Source: Methanofervidicoccus sp. A16
Lineage (GTDB): Archaea; AGJL01; Methanococci; Methanococcales; Methanococcaceae
Reading direction: 5' to 3'
Length of the DNA: 64,000 nt
NCBI RefSeq assembly: GCF_003351865.1
Contig: NZ_CP022242.1
Coordinates: forward strand, 372,001-436,000
Shown: in pieces, positions 36,970 through 47,493 of the stretch
Layout of the letters: the number at the start of each line of letters is the position of its first letter
Numbering within the stretch: position 1 is the stretch's first letter
Program-made: the position numbers and the translations under genes
Notes under the pieces: generated by a model
What the model saw: the letters and a program-made list of their open reading frames with translations, nothing else
Databases searched by the model: none
Told to the model about the DNA's origin: nothing

Positions 36970-37509
36970 TTAATTAGGTATATACTCCTCTAAAACGTTG
37001 AGGAGATCTTTTATTAACTTTTTCTCATTTACAGCATCTAGTTCAAAGTTAGATCTGATTATAGCATACGTATTAACATTGTTTATACTTATAGGTAATA
37101 TATGGATATAATAATTTTCAAATTTAATAGATATTTTTTTAGGTTTATTCTTCGATAACTTATGAGTACGTTGAAATAGAGCACTGTACTTTGCAGAGAT
37201 TTCGTCAGGATTTCTAATTGTAGATACTATAGGAAGTCCCTCTTCGGAGGTTATAGTTATACTTGTTACATCATTCTCCAATGCCACTTCTATAAGGTCG
37301 AACTTATTTGATAACTTTTCATTACTGATATTTATACTTTCAGTCGTATATCTTTTTAATTCTAACAAACTATTAACGATTTCATCTTCAAGTTTCTCTT
37401 TTTCTAACAATCTCTCCTTTTCTTTTTTAATAGTATATATATACCATCCTAACATTATTACTACCAAACCTATTAAAAAAAGTATAAGAAATAAAAATAT
37501 AGAATCCAT
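36970..37509 (-). CDS. Membrane-anchored roadblock/LC7-like protein
   Basis: 179 residues: one N-terminal span (about 4-27), a charged helix likely forming a coiled coil (30-75), then an alpha/beta domain starting VTSITITSEEGLPIVSTIRNPDEISAKYSALFQR that resembles roadblock/LC7 domains, which pair with small GTPases. It follows the DUF2226-like gene by 8 bp. AGGTGC precedes the ATG. Probably forms a membrane complex with its neighbour; the domain match is by pattern only. Confidence 0.6.
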   Translation of the reverse strand: MDSIFLFLILFLIGLVVIMLGWYIYTIKKEKERLLEKEKLEDEIVNSLLELKRYTTESINISNEKLSNKFDLIEVALENDVTSITITSEEGLPIVSTIRNPDEISAKYSALFQRTHKLSKNKPKKISIKFENYYIHILPISINNVNTYAIIRSNFELDAVNEKKLIKDLLNVLEEYIPN

Positions 37510-37517
37510 AATAGCAC

Positions 37518-38723
37518 CTATTTTTGCACTATCTCAATATTTATCTTTGGATTTATCTCTATAACATACTGAGATAGTATATCTTCTATATCTTTTTTAA
37601 TTTTTTCTACCTTTATATTTCTAAATAATCTCCCACGATAGAATATAAATCCAAGTAATGATTTAGGTATTATTTTTATGTTGCAGACACAATGGTACCC
37701 CTCGTTATAATATACCTCCATATCTATCTCAAAACTTTTTACATACTTACAACTTTCTAAATAAGAACGTATTTTTTCCTCTAGATCTTTTTTAATGCCT
37801 TCTAATTCTTCATAGGATGGCTCAAAAACATTTTTAATAAGATTTTCTATAGATTCTTCATCTGGTAATGTAATGTTAAGTTTCTCTAAAAGTTTCTCTT
37901 TATCAAGAGGTATCTCTTCCTCTATTTCTTCTATTTCTTCGCTTATTTCTTCTTTGGTATCTTCTATGTCGTTATCCTCACTAATTTCATCATCTTCTTT
38001 TAACGATTCGATATCAACTAGTGCCATCTGTGGATAGTATTCTATAAGTATCTCTACTTTATCTTCATTGTATTCAAAAATATCAACTACAATATCGGGA
38101 TAGGATAAAAGTTTTTTAATCATGAAACATGCCTCTTTACCAAATAGAACTTTGTTGTTATACTCATAAGCGGCCAGTATAGGTGTTTTATCTTTATACA
38201 CTATATAGCCCTTTTTATATCCATCTTCATCCTTTTTAAATATCTCCACTAGTGTATATCCTTTCAAGTAATCAGTATATTCCTTTCCCACATTCATCTT
38301 TAAAGGTTTACCTTCAGGTATCATCAATACTATATCGTAATAGTGGAACTTTTTTTCAGATTCTACTTCTTTTTCAGAACTTTTTTTCACGTCTTTACTT
38401 AAAAACATCTCTTTGTATACATCCATCATCGTATTTAATTTTTCTATAGGATATTCATATACCTCTATTATAGGTTTGTTATTTTTCATCCTCTCTATGT
38501 ACTCTATAGCCTTGTCTCCAAAGGCTTCTATATCGTTATAGTTGTAGTAGTAACCAACAACAACTCCATTTTTCAGAAAGATATATCCCTCTTCAAAGCC
38601 TTTATCCCTCCTTATTGAAAGTTTAATATATCCCGTAAAATCCTTTAATTCTTTCAGTATTTCATCTACATTTTTATCTTCCACTATTTTAATTAATTTT
38701 CCCTCTATAATATATACTGTCAT
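37518..38723 (-). CDS. DUF2226-like protein with duplicated N-terminal domain and acidic linker
   Basis: 401 residues. Two similar alpha/beta repeats: about 1-112 (KNVDEILKELKDFTGYIKLS, then EGYIFLKNGVVVGYYY and AFGDKAIEYIERM) and about 125-235 (DYLKGYTLVEIFKKDEDGYK, KGYIVYKDKTPILAAYEYNN, FGKEACFMIKKLL). A Glu-rich linker (240-275) leads to a C-terminal domain with a YHCVCNIKI pair of cysteines. This fits the archaeal DUF2226 family, function unknown. GAAGGTGAAG lies before the ATG. Operon with the roadblock-like gene. Confidence 0.62.
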   Translation of the reverse strand: MTVYIIEGKLIKIVEDKNVDEILKELKDFTGYIKLSIRRDKGFEEGYIFLKNGVVVGYYYNYNDIEAFGDKAIEYIERMKNNKPIIEVYEYPIEKLNTMMDVYKEMFLSKDVKKSSEKEVESEKKFHYYDIVLMIPEGKPLKMNVGKEYTDYLKGYTLVEIFKKDEDGYKKGYIVYKDKTPILAAYEYNNKVLFGKEACFMIKKLLSYPDIVVDIFEYNEDKVEILIEYYPQMALVDIESLKEDDEISEDNDIEDTKEEISEEIEEIEEEIPLDKEKLLEKLNITLPDEESIENLIKNVFEPSYEELEGIKKDLEEKIRSYLESCKYVKSFEIDMEVYYNEGYHCVCNIKIIPKSLLGFIFYRGRLFRNIKVEKIKKDIEDILSQYVIEINPKINIEIVQK

Positions 38724-39202
38724 AATACTTCACCTTAAAGAAGATCATTATATAATGTTTATTTATAATTATTTTAGTATGTTTTGATTTTTCCGTTAGT
38801 AGCGAATTTCATTATTGTTAATTTTTTGTGATATTGTAATTATAAACTCTTAATAAATAAAAATAGTAAATTTATAACCTAGTTTACCTTATTCTACTAT
38901 AACGTAATAAATAATATTTATAAAAATTAAAAAATATTTAAATTTTTAAATTAAAAACAAATCTCTAAAATTAAACAGAGAAAGATAGCTAGAGAAAGAA
39001 TACCTTCCCGAAAACTTTTGAAAAACTTACTTCTAAATTATAATTATAAGTTAATAGGACCTAACAATAAGTGAATCTCATCCTCCAAGTAGTATATAGG
39101 TTATACTAAAAAAAAGGATAACATAAAGAATTTTTAGACTATTTTATTTTATACACATAATAATCTAGTAAATACTACTAAAAAACAAGAACGGTAAAAA
39201 TT
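38724..39202. other. 479-bp gene-free gap
   Basis: Divergent promoter region between the DUF2226-like and ACT-domain genes, AT-rich throughout. A less AT-rich stretch at about 38990-39105 (contains AATACCTTCCCGAAAACTTT) may be a decayed C-type core, but the similarity is too weak to claim. No ORF or RNA supported. Confidence 0.35.
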
Positions 39203-39856
39203 ATGGAAATAGGGCTAACGTTGATAGCACATAATAGAGTAGGTACCTTACATAGAGTAACAGGTATTATTTCAAAGTTAGGGGGAAATATAACCTATAC
39301 GCAGCAGTTTATAAGAAACGATGATACTGGACTGATCTATATGGAGATAGAGAATATAGAAGATAAGGATAACCTCTTAAATACTTTAAAAAATTTAGAG
39401 GGAATAATAGAGGTAGAGATCCACTCTACCCTTAAAAAGATCTTTGGGAAGAGGATAATAATAATAGGAGGAGGTGCTCAAGTCTCCCAGGTCGCCTTAG
39501 GGGCGATAATAGAGGCAGATAGACATAACATCCGAGGGGAGAGAATAAGTATAGATACTATCCCTATAGTTGGAGAGGAGAATTTAGCCAATGCAGTGCT
39601 TTCAGTTGAAAAACTTCCAAGAGTAGGATTGTTAGTTCTCGCTGGATCCCTTATGGGTGGGAAGATAACTGAAGCTATTAAAAGACTGAAAGAGAGAACT
39701 GGTATTTATGTTATCTCCTTGAAGATGTTTGGTAGTGTTCCTAAGGTGGTAGATCTAGTGGTAACTGATCCTGTACAGGCTGGAGTAATAGCAGTGATGA
39801 CAGTTGCAGAGACTGCAAAATTTGATATTAATAAAGTTAGAGGGAAGGTTATCTAA
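39203..39856 (+). CDS. ACT-domain protein of unknown function (DUF5612-like)
   Basis: 217 residues. N-terminal ACT domain (IGLTLIAHNRVGTLHRVTGIISKLGGNITYTQ) about 1-75, then an alpha/beta domain with a glycine-rich loop (RIIIIGGGAQVSQVALGAIIEAD) and a second conserved region LLVLAGSLMGGKITEAIKRL. The combination occurs widely in methanogens as an uncharacterised family; the ACT domain suggests amino-acid binding. No operon partner: the chemoreceptor gene is convergent. Confidence 0.75.
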   Translation: MEIGLTLIAHNRVGTLHRVTGIISKLGGNITYTQQFIRNDDTGLIYMEIENIEDKDNLLNTLKNLEGIIEVEIHSTLKKIFGKRIIIIGGGAQVSQVALGAIIEADRHNIRGERISIDTIPIVGEENLANAVLSVEKLPRVGLLVLAGSLMGGKITEAIKRLKERTGIYVISLKMFGSVPKVVDLVVTDPVQAGVIAVMTVAETAKFDINKVRGKVI

Positions 39857-39863
39857 GTATTGA

Positions 39864-41699
39864 TTATACTCTGAACTTACTTACATTCTCGGAGACCTCT
39901 TCTGATATCCTAGCAAGTTCCTCGATAGCCTTACTGACCTCCTCAACAACTCCATTCTGCTCTTCAGCACTAGCGGTCAACTCTTCTGCAGTTGCTGCAA
40001 ACTCCTCAGAGATAGAGGCGATATCTTGGACGTTTCTGAGGGCGCTGTGGATGTTGTTGTTGGACTCTTCAGCATGTTCCTTAATAACGTTTATCTTCTC
40101 CAACGCAGTATAGGCACCATCCTTGATCTTGAGGAATGCACTATTTACCTCATCTATTGCAATAACTCCTTTGTCAACCTCATCCTTTCCAGTTAGACCT
40201 AGATCTACAGTTTTCTCAATCTTACTCTGTATCTCTGAAATGGTTCTCTTAATATCGTCTACAGACTTCCCGATCTCCTCCGCCAGGGACTTGATCTCAC
40301 TTGCAACAACTGCGAAACCTCTCCCAGCCTCTCCGGCCCTGGCAGCCTCTATGGAGGCGTTAAGGGCCAGGAGTCCAGTTTGCTCTGCAATGTCTTTAAT
40401 GAGTACTGTAATCTCGTTGATCTTCTTACTCTCCTCTCCAAGTTCCTGGATGGCCTTACCTAACTCGTCTATTACATTTGCGATATTCTGCATGGTTGTT
40501 ATTGCATTTTCTACCTTCTTTACACCCTCCTCTGAGTAGTTACTTACTTCCTCTGCAGCCTTTACCCCTTCTTCTGCACTCTGGGCTGTGTTCTCAATTA
40601 ACCTGGTAGTGTCCTCCAACTCCTGAGAGATGTCCTGGAGTTTTGTGGACTGGTCTGTGGCTGCAGTGGCTACCTGGGAGGCTGCGTCTGCCACCTGGTC
40701 TGAGATCTCCTTTGCCTTTTCTGCTTCTTCTTTAAGTCTGTCAATTTCATCGTTTAGTCTGTCTATATGGTCTCTTAAGTCTTTAATAAGTTGTGCTACG
40801 TTTTCCACTGCTTTGTTAATCGTATCTCCTATGAGTTTAAACTCACCTACTTCTTTCATTCTAACGGTGAAATCTCCATTAGCCAAACTATTCATAACCT
40901 CAGATATTCTATCAAACAGATTTCTTAATTTTTCTTCTTTCTCCATTTCTTTCTCCATATCTTCTCTGAGATTATTAAGCACCTTCAGTATGTTATTATA
41001 TATTTTTCCTATTTCATCATTGTAGAACCTCACTTTAGGCTCCACGTTATAGTTCCTATTGGCCATTTCGTCGGTGATCCTATCTAACTCTTCCAAATGC
41101 CTAATAACAGTTCTTCTGATAAATACTATAGAGACGACTGCTATTAAGAGTCCAGCAATACCTCCCATAGTAAGCATATTGTCCAATAAGGACATTTCTT
41201 TTTCTATCTCTTCAGTGTACATCCCTACAGCCTTATGCATTTCAGCGAATATCTCCATATTATGATCTTTTATATATTCCAATGCCTCCTTAAACTCTGG
41301 ATCACTAGGATTCTTTGTGTAGATTATTTTAACCTTCTCATAGAATGGATCCCAGAGTTCTTTAACTTTAAGTAACTGTTGTTTGATATTTTCTGGAGCG
41401 GGAGGAATTCCTCTCTCAGGGTTGCCGTTAATTAGATCCTTTAGGGTCTTATCAAACTCCTCTGCACTTTTCATCATTTTTTCTTTATATTCTAAATGTC
41501 CCATACTAACCATAAGTGCATATTTCGCTGTATTTACTACTAACGTTCTCTGCTTTCCTGCAACACCTACAATCCTCCCATCTTTTATTATGTCTTTACT
41601 CATTACAATAGCAAAAGCAGCAATACTTAGAAAGATGATAATTAATAGAGCCATGCTGATGCATAGTCTTGTTTTTACAGACATATTGCTGAGTTTCAT
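39864..41699 (-). CDS. Methyl-accepting chemotaxis protein with PilJ-like sensor
   Basis: 611 residues. Spans at about 11-32 and 178-197 enclose a mostly helical sensor with [21 protein letters not shown], like the PilJ-type N-terminal domain. Then HAMP (about 200-255), a second HAMP-like stretch, and a long coiled coil. The signalling hairpin tip contains [37 protein letters not shown] (key residues [13 protein letters not shown]). GAGGTGACCT before the ATG. It would signal through CheA/CheW to the archaellum; no che genes are in the window. Confidence 0.9.
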   Translation of the reverse strand: MKLSNMSVKTRLCISMALLIIIFLSIAAFAIVMSKDIIKDGRIVGVAGKQRTLVVNTAKYALMVSMGHLEYKEKMMKSAEEFDKTLKDLINGNPERGIPPAPENIKQQLLKVKELWDPFYEKVKIIYTKNPSDPEFKEALEYIKDHNMEIFAEMHKAVGMYTEEIEKEMSLLDNMLTMGGIAGLLIAVVSIVFIRRTVIRHLEELDRITDEMANRNYNVEPKVRFYNDEIGKIYNNILKVLNNLREDMEKEMEKEEKLRNLFDRISEVMNSLANGDFTVRMKEVGEFKLIGDTINKAVENVAQLIKDLRDHIDRLNDEIDRLKEEAEKAKEISDQVADAASQVATAATDQSTKLQDISQELEDTTRLIENTAQSAEEGVKAAEEVSNYSEEGVKKVENAITTMQNIANVIDELGKAIQELGEESKKINEITVLIKDIAEQTGLLALNASIEAARAGEAGRGFAVVASEIKSLAEEIGKSVDDIKRTISEIQSKIEKTVDLGLTGKDEVDKGVIAIDEVNSAFLKIKDGAYTALEKINVIKEHAEESNNNIHSALRNVQDIASISEEFAATAEELTASAEEQNGVVEEVSKAIEELARISEEVSENVSKFRV

Positions 41700-42055
41700 A
41701 GGTCACCTCTTCTATATTATATAGTCAAATGGTGTAATCAAATTCATAAATATTCAGATATATAGGGACCTAGTTTTATAAACATTATGATAAATATACA
41801 TTACTAAAAAATTCGACATTTTAAATTATATCCTTTTAAATTATATCCTTTCCACCTTCCAGAAAGAGAATAATAAAATATCCCACCTCCAATACATTTC
41901 TATGGGTACGGGAGGAACAGATTCTGAATAAATTATCTATTTTAGACTTTAGAAGTGCATCAGGGATTTCATCCCCTCATCTAAATTATTTTTATTTTTT
42001 ATATAAATTATTTATAAATATTTTTATATTTTTAATGTAAAAAATTAAAAAAGAG
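41700..42055. other. 356-bp gene-free gap upstream of the chemoreceptor gene
   Basis: Between rpl14e and the chemoreceptor gene, both on the minus strand. It contains an inverted pair CCACCTCC (41883-41890) / GGGAGGAA (41919-41926) and, at 41950-41990, a hairpin TTTAGA/TCTAAA around GGGGATGAAATCCC on the minus strand. These may be leader structures of the chemoreceptor mRNA. No gene supported. Confidence 0.35.
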
Positions 42056-42292
42056 TTATTTAAGAAGACCTGCTGCATCCAATGCCAATTTAACCTCTTC
42101 AGTTGAGGCTCCTTTTTTGATATCTACCTTCTTCTCAGTTGGCTCTATGTGTTTTATATTACATCTTCTCCTTTTGACATTTCCATCTACTAGTACAAAG
42201 TTTTTATCTATTACATCTACTATAACGCAGATTTTTCCTGCCTCTTTTCCCATTGTTTTAACACATACTCTTCCCACTTCAATTGCTGCCAT
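42056..42292 (-). CDS. rpl14e: Ribosomal protein L14e
   Basis: 78 residues from ATG 42292, chosen because GGGTGAAAAA precedes it; the frame is open to a GTG nine bases upstream. Sequence [19 protein letters not shown]...[30 protein letters not shown] is a full archaeal L14e (KOW-type SH3 barrel), a large-subunit protein absent from bacteria. Its start lies 14 bp inside the end of cmk, as part of an L34e-cmk-L14e operon. Confidence 0.94.
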   Translation of the reverse strand: MAAIEVGRVCVKTMGKEAGKICVIVDVIDKNFVLVDGNVKRRRCNIKHIEPTEKKVDIKKGASTEEVKLALDAAGLLK

Positions 42293-42842
42293 TTTTTTCA
42301 CCCTTTCTATTTTTTAAACTATCTATACATTTACAGATGATACCAAATACACCCTCTACATCCCAGCGGGATGTATCTATAACTATGTGATATATAGAGA
42401 GATCCTCTAGATCTATGTTGTATATCTCTTTATAACGTTTTTTCTCACTTTTTTCTCTCTCTATCATTTCAGATAAGGATGTTTCTATATCCTTATTTTC
42501 CCTCTCACTTACCCTCTTACACCTAACCATTGGAGGTGCCTTTAGCCATATAGAGAGTGTAGGTTCTATGTTATATCTCTTCAATATCCATGCAGCGAGT
42601 CGTCCCTCCAATATTACATTCCCCTCCTTTGCAATTTCAACCTGTTTGGCGTCTATTTCCCTGTCTATCTCTGGATGTTCCTCTGCATATTTACTGAACT
42701 CTGAGAGATCCATGTTCATCTTTTTAGCCATCTCTCTGAAGATAAACCCTGCACATACATGTTTCAATCCATACTTTTTGGCTATTAACTTAGATATCGT
42801 TGTAGTTCCACTGCCAGGAGGTCCCCCAATGGTTATTATCAT
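42279..42842 (-). CDS. cmk: Cytidylate kinase, archaeal type
   Basis: 187 residues. P-loop [16 protein letters not shown] (6-21), CMP-binding region [15 protein letters not shown], and the [27 protein letters not shown] segment typical of the short archaeal CMP kinases. Phosphorylates CMP/dCMP. It sits between rpl34e and rpl14e, an arrangement conserved in Methanocaldococcus, with a 14-bp overlap to rpl14e. Confidence 0.93.
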   Translation of the reverse strand: MIITIGGPPGSGTTTISKLIAKKYGLKHVCAGFIFREMAKKMNMDLSEFSKYAEEHPEIDREIDAKQVEIAKEGNVILEGRLAAWILKRYNIEPTLSIWLKAPPMVRCKRVSERENKDIETSLSEMIEREKSEKKRYKEIYNIDLEDLSIYHIVIDTSRWDVEGVFGIICKCIDSLKNRKGEKNGSN

Positions 42843-42853
42843 CTAAACACCTA

Positions 42854-43129
42854 TTACAGTTGTAAGTTCCTTGCCCTCTCTATCATCAGTCTTTTTAAGC
42901 ATCTTGGACAGAGGTAGCCACCGTATGGTCTTTCAGGTCTCTTCTCTGTTTTAGACAGTTTTCTAATCTCAGATGGCCTACCCCTTGGGACACCATTCAG
43001 AATAGCACCACATTGAGCACACTTTGCCTTAGAGGGCTTTCTCTTCCTGTAGTGAATTAGTGTTCTATTACCAGGTCCTCTTTTGAAGATCTTCTTTAAA
43101 GATCTCGATCTATACCTTGGAGCAGGCAT
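42854..43129 (-). CDS. rpl34e: Ribosomal protein L34e
   Basis: 91 residues, highly basic. [19 protein letters not shown] at the N-terminus and zinc motifs [10 protein letters not shown] and CPRC identify archaeal/eukaryotic L34e. First gene of the L34e-cmk-L14e operon; GGAGGT precedes the ATG. Confidence 0.95.
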   Translation of the reverse strand: MPAPRYRSRSLKKIFKRGPGNRTLIHYRKRKPSKAKCAQCGAILNGVPRGRPSEIRKLSKTEKRPERPYGGYLCPRCLKRLMIERARNLQL

Positions 43130-43277
43130 ATAAATGACCTCCTAAATGTTGTTAAAAATTATAATAAAAAAATTTCTCTAATAGTAAAAAATAGTAGTGG
43201 TATATATCTTTTACTTAATTAAAAATATTCCACTTAAAAAAGGGTATTTGCTCATATTATTTAAATCTTTCCCTATA

Positions 43278-44288
43278 ATGATACAGAGGGAGATATTGAA
43301 AGAGATAGACATTAAGGAATTAAAGAAGTACTGTAATCCGTCCTATCTTACCATTAGAAAGGATAAGATCATTGTAAACAGTAGAAGATTGGCAAAACTG
43401 TCTAAGGCAAAAAAAGAGAAAATAGAAAAAAAATTTAAGATACCTGTAATATACTCCAAAAGTTACGAGTTAATATCCCAAAAGATGGGGAGGTATGTAT
43501 CGAAGTACCGTATAATAACACCAAGGGACACATTGGTAGTAGGTTTAAGTGGAGGAAAGGATAGTTTGGCACTACTTCACCTTTTGGAACCATACAGACG
43601 TAGATTTGGGGTAAAGATATATGCAGTTACTGTAGATATAAATGTTGGAGGTATTAGGCCCTGGCATCCTGAAAACAGTAATGTGAAAAAGATAATAGAA
43701 CACTGTGAGGCCCTGAATATTCCTCATCGAATAATATCCTTCCATGAAGATGTAGTTAAAATGTCTCAACTACTCTCAGATAACTCTACAGGTATTGTAT
43801 ACTCCCCCTGTTTCTCCTGCTCCATCGTTAGAAGATACGTCTTAACCAATTTTATTAAGGAGTTGATAGAGGAGGAAGATATTGAAAGGGATAAGATAAA
43901 GATATGTTTAGGGCACACTTTAGAGGATAACTCGGATACTATATTGGCAAATATCTTTAAGGGAGATATTATAAGAGTTCTAGAACCTATCAGAGATTTT
44001 GAGGAAACTACCTTTGACTTTAAAGAGTTCAGACTTAAACTACAGAGATGTACTATAATAAGACCTCTACTAAGTGTTTCAGAGAAAGACATCTTAAAGG
44101 CACTAGATGAGTGTAGTATTCAGTACTATAAAGATAAGGAAATATGTCCCTACAGTAGAGATAGAGGAGATAGTATAAGAAGGAGATGCCATGAGATCTT
44201 AGAGAACCTTGAGAAAGATGTTAAGAACATAAGGGAAATGGTAGTTTCATCTGTGTTGAAGTCTATAGAGTATTATAGAGGTAGGTAA
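43278..44288 (+). CDS. TtcA/Ncs6-like tRNA thiolation PP-loop protein
   Basis: 336 residues from ATG 43278; an upstream in-frame GTG at 43197 would add 27 hydrophobic residues with no family match. PP-loop VVGLSGGKDSLALLHLL, the catalytic CFSC pair in YSPCFSCSIVRRY, LGHTLEDNSDTILANIFKGD, and the late cysteine ICPYSRDRGDSIRRRC match the TtcA/TtuA/Ncs6 superfamily, which thiolates tRNA using an Fe-S cluster. The N-terminal 90 residues are unusual: a basic, helical region ending KIPVIYSKSYE. tRNA position modified is uncertain. Confidence 0.8.
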   Translation: MIQREILKEIDIKELKKYCNPSYLTIRKDKIIVNSRRLAKLSKAKKEKIEKKFKIPVIYSKSYELISQKMGRYVSKYRIITPRDTLVVGLSGGKDSLALLHLLEPYRRRFGVKIYAVTVDINVGGIRPWHPENSNVKKIIEHCEALNIPHRIISFHEDVVKMSQLLSDNSTGIVYSPCFSCSIVRRYVLTNFIKELIEEEDIERDKIKICLGHTLEDNSDTILANIFKGDIIRVLEPIRDFEETTFDFKEFRLKLQRCTIIRPLLSVSEKDILKALDECSIQYYKDKEICPYSRDRGDSIRRRCHEILENLEKDVKNIREMVVSSVLKSIEYYRGR

Positions 44289-44314
44289 GGAAATTCCATT
44301 TCATAGGTGAAACT

Positions 44315-45070
44315 ATGGATAATATAAAATACATCGACGCCCACTGCCATTTAGAGGATAAAAAATTCAATAAAGATAGAGAGGAAATTATAAACGCCTG
44401 CAAAGAAAGAAATATAGAGGTAGTTACAAGTGGTGTAGGTATTGGAGGTTGTAAGAGAGCCTTAGAGATCAAAAGGAAGTATCCCGATATCCACCTTACC
44501 TTAGGATTTCACCCTCACAGTGTAAGAGCAGATGATAAAGTTGTAGAAGAAGTATACAATATAATAAAAAATAATGAGAAGCAGATAGTCGCAGTGGGAG
44601 AAATAGGTTTGGATATAAGGGATGAAAACCTTCCCCGACAAAAAGAATTATTCCAGAGGTTTATATCCCTATCTGAGGAGTTAGGTAAACCTATAGTAGT
44701 TCATGGGAGAGGGCTGGAAAGAGAGTGTTATAATATTATAAACAACAGGGTAGTATCCATGTTCCACTGCTACAGCGGGGATGAGAAACTTGCAAAAGAG
44801 TTGATAGAGAATGGACACTATATATCTATATCGACACTTATCTGTATCTCTCCACACCATAGAGACCTTGTTAAAAATTTAGACCTTGAAAATATTTTAG
44901 TTGAGACAGATAGCCCCTATCTCTCCCCTGTAAGAGGAGAGAAAAATACGCCCCTCAACGTTATAAAGGTAGTGGAAGGGATATACAATATAAAAAAGGA
45001 AGAAGGTTATACATATGAAGAAATTGTTAAGTTGATCTACAAAAATTCAAAGAGATTTTTTAATATATAA
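44315..45070 (+). CDS. TatD-family metal-dependent hydrolase
   Basis: 251-residue TIM barrel. Metal motifs: YIDAHCHLED (about 5-14), LGFHPHSV, VAVGEIGLDIRD, VVHGRG and the Asp in VETDSPYLSP. TatD proteins are divalent-metal hydrolases, several with 3'-5' DNase activity. GGTGAAACT precedes the ATG. It follows the TtcA-like gene by 26 bp, probably co-transcribed. Confidence 0.87.
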   Translation: MDNIKYIDAHCHLEDKKFNKDREEIINACKERNIEVVTSGVGIGGCKRALEIKRKYPDIHLTLGFHPHSVRADDKVVEEVYNIIKNNEKQIVAVGEIGLDIRDENLPRQKELFQRFISLSEELGKPIVVHGRGLERECYNIINNRVVSMFHCYSGDEKLAKELIENGHYISISTLICISPHHRDLVKNLDLENILVETDSPYLSPVRGEKNTPLNVIKVVEGIYNIKKEEGYTYEEIVKLIYKNSKRFFNI

Positions 45071-45135
45071 AGTGTTTATTATTTCAAAAATAATTTAAAA
45101 ATTATAATTATTATAAAAATAGATTAATAAAAATT

Positions 45136-45190
45136 AAATGTTTTCTAAACATAGGATAAAGAGAAAACTCTTCAATTTCTATCAGGATCT
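45136..45190. repeat. Fragment of C-type core (C5)
   Basis: ATGTTTTCTAAACATAGGAT followed by AATTTCTATCAGG aligns with the inner end of the minus-oriented C copy of element 1 (ATGTTTCTAAACACCGGAT). Only the first 50 bp or so are present and no A-motif flanks it. Confidence 0.35.
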
Positions 45191-46224
45191 TAGATCCTTT
45201 TATTCACCTTCACATCTAACACTATGACGTACTCCCTTGGGGCGTAGGATTTTACTATTCTTTTTCCCAATACTTCATAATCACATTTAGATTCAAATAT
45301 CTTTTCTGCACCTTTAAAATCTTTATCTATGGTGTAGTAGTGAATAATTCCTCCATCCTCTACAATATCCAGTGCCTTATCTACGAATTTATAGGAGTAC
45401 TTGGGCAAGTTCATAATTACTCTGTTTCCAGATACATCTACATTCCTGACGTCATCCAATATAGGCACGATTTTATCTTTAACTTTGTTTAACTCTATAT
45501 TTCTCTTAAGTAGTTCTATTGCATAGGGATTTATATCTATAGCATATACCTTTTTAGCATTTCTACAGGCTATTGAAAAGGGCCCAACACCACAGAACAT
45601 ATCTACTACAACATCCTTCGGAGATGTCATCTCCATTATTCTCTTTCTCTCCCAGCCCAGACGAGGAGAGAAATATACCTTTTCCACATCTACCCACAGT
45701 CTATAACTGTTTTCTTTGTAGAGTGTAAGAGTGTTGTACTCTCCAGCAAGAAGTTCCAACTTACGGATTCTATAATCCCCCTCAATACTACTCTTTTTCC
45801 TGAAGACTGTTTTAATAGAAGGTATTAACTTCAAGGCATTTTCTCCAATTTTCTTTCTAGTGTCCTTATCTACCTCTTCAGATATTTGAAGTATGACTAT
45901 ACTTCCTATTACATCGTATGAGAGCGATACCCATCCTTTCTCTATCTCCTCTTTGAAATTATTAAGGAGATACTCCCTAAAACTCATTTCTTTTTTACTA
46001 CCTCTCCTCCTTTGAAATTCTTCATCTTTCACTTCCAAAAACTCTATATTGCCAAAAAGGGATCTTAACTCATCCTCTAATGTAGGCTCTAAGGTATCAA
46101 TAAGAGGTATATATAGGGCATCTCCTACCCTCTTTATCTTGTACTCTCTATTTAATAATCCCTTATCTAAGAGACATCTTCTTACCTTTTCACCCTCCTT
46201 CCTATCCACCTTACAGCAGTACAT
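45190..46224 (-). CDS. trm5: tRNA (guanine37-N1)-methyltransferase Trm5
   Basis: 344 residues. The N-terminal D1/D2 region precedes a class I methyltransferase domain: VVDMFCGVGPFSIACRNAKK (motif I), VYAIDINPYAIELLKRNI (post-I), ILDDVRNV, and VIMNLPKYSYKFVDKAL carrying the Trm5 NLP motif. It methylates N1 of G37 next to the anticodon. GGTGATCCT precedes the ATG. Methanogens may have two Trm5 paralogues; which one this is cannot be told. Confidence 0.9.
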   Translation of the reverse strand: MYCCKVDRKEGEKVRRCLLDKGLLNREYKIKRVGDALYIPLIDTLEPTLEDELRSLFGNIEFLEVKDEEFQRRRGSKKEMSFREYLLNNFKEEIEKGWVSLSYDVIGSIVILQISEEVDKDTRKKIGENALKLIPSIKTVFRKKSSIEGDYRIRKLELLAGEYNTLTLYKENSYRLWVDVEKVYFSPRLGWERKRIMEMTSPKDVVVDMFCGVGPFSIACRNAKKVYAIDINPYAIELLKRNIELNKVKDKIVPILDDVRNVDVSGNRVIMNLPKYSYKFVDKALDIVEDGGIIHYYTIDKDFKGAEKIFESKCDYEVLGKRIVKSYAPREYVIVLDVKVNKRI

Positions 46225-46668
46225 AGGATCACCTGGAAGTTATATAAGAACAGGAACTAGATTAACTTTAGCTTTTTGATTTATAGGCTCATTTCTCTAT
46301 CTAAATGAATAAACTCCTTCTTATTATAGTAATAATTAATTAAAATATTATAAAATATTAAAAATAAAAAAGAAAAAAAATTGAAATTGTTTACTTAAAA
46401 TATTTTAGTGTCCAAAATCTAATAAAGCCCATATCCAGAAGAGAATAGATAATCCCTAAATTAATTATTCAACATTTATTTATTTCAACAATTCTTTTTT
46501 CAATATTTTATTTTTTATTATTAATTAATGTTTTTATAATTAATTAGTAGTTTTTTATCATTTTTTAATAGATTAAAGTTTTTTCATGTTTACAAAATAA
46601 TAAATAGTAAAAAGTTGCTAATATTCTTCTATAAGGAATTATAAAACCTACTGTATGGAGTTGAGATA
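46225..46668. other. 444-bp divergent promoter region
   Basis: Between trm5 and the stomatin-like gene. A-rich on the left third and T-rich in the middle, with GTCCAAAATCTAATAAAGCC near 46413 in between, a layout like the repeat elements, but no A, B, C or D match strong enough to claim. Confidence 0.35.
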
Positions 46669-47493
46669 ATGACTTGGTTTTGGCTACTTGTTGGTCTAAT
46701 TGTTCTATATATTGTTATAAAATCTATAGTTATAATAAATCAGTATGAATCTGGATTGGTATTCAGACTGGGAAAAGTATCCAGATTACTACGCCCTGGA
46801 GTAAATATAATAATACCTTTTATAGAGTATCCTGTTAAAGTAGATATGAGAACGAAGGTTATAGACATACCACCTCAAGAGATGATTACAAAGGATAATG
46901 CAACGGTCTCAATAGATGCTGTTATCTACTATAGGGTTGTAGATGTAAAAAGGGCACTGTTAGAGGTTCAAGACTACGAATACGCCATAATAAACCTTGC
47001 CCAGACTACACTTAGGGCAATCATAGGTAGTATGGAGTTGGATGAGGTACTAAATAAGAGGGAGTATATAAATTCAAAGTTGTTAGAGACCTTAGATAGA
47101 GATACAGATGCCTGGGGTGTTAGGGTTGAGAAGGTAGAACTTAGGGAGATAGAACCTCCAGAGGATATTAAAAATGCAATGACTCAGCAGATGAAGGCTG
47201 AGAGGTTAAAGAGAGCGGCAATCCTTGAGGCGGAAGGAGAGAAACAGAGTAAGATATTAAAGGCAGAGGGAGTTGCCGAAAGTTTAAGGATCGAGGCTGA
47301 GGGACAGGCTAAGGCTATAAAGATAGTTGCAGAGGCAGCACAGCAGTACTTTAAAAATGAGGCCCAACTCTACAAGGCTCTCGAGGTTGCCAATACAGTA
47401 CTTAAGGATAATAGTAAGTTTGTCATCTCTGAGAGTGTGTTAGATGTTGCTAAGAACCTACTGAAGAGTAGGGAAGAGGGTAAAATAGGTTAA
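46669..47493 (+). CDS. SPFH/stomatin-like membrane protein
   Basis: 274 residues. N-terminal span (about 3-22), band-7 domain beginning [19 protein letters not shown] with [34 protein letters not shown], then a helical coiled-coil region rich in Ala/Glu/Lys ([19 protein letters not shown]). Typical stomatin/SlpA type that oligomerises on the membrane. The usual partner, an NfeD-type protease/scaffold gene, is not adjacent. Confidence 0.88.
   Translation: MTWFWLLVGLIVLYIVIKSIVIINQYESGLVFRLGKVSRLLRPGVNIIIPFIEYPVKVDMRTKVIDIPPQEMITKDNATVSIDAVIYYRVVDVKRALLEVQDYEYAIINLAQTTLRAIIGSMELDEVLNKREYINSKLLETLDRDTDAWGVRVEKVELREIEPPEDIKNAMTQQMKAERLKRAAILEAEGEKQSKILKAEGVAESLRIEAEGQAKAIKIVAEAAQQYFKNEAQLYKALEVANTVLKDNSKFVISESVLDVAKNLLKSREEGKIG

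Noticed and set aside
40123-41025. Long plus-strand frames antisense to the chemoreceptor gene
   Set aside because: They mirror the Glu/Lys/Ala-rich coiled coil and have only Ser/Leu-rich content; the chemoreceptor on the other strand is certain.
41950-41992. Possible second C/D box RNA on the minus strand (GATGAGG, CTGA, ACTTCTAAA resembling the guide at 36.9 kb)
   Set aside because: The terminal D box is missing, box spacing is wrong, and the shared ACTTCTAAA is short. A simple hairpin leader is a better reading.
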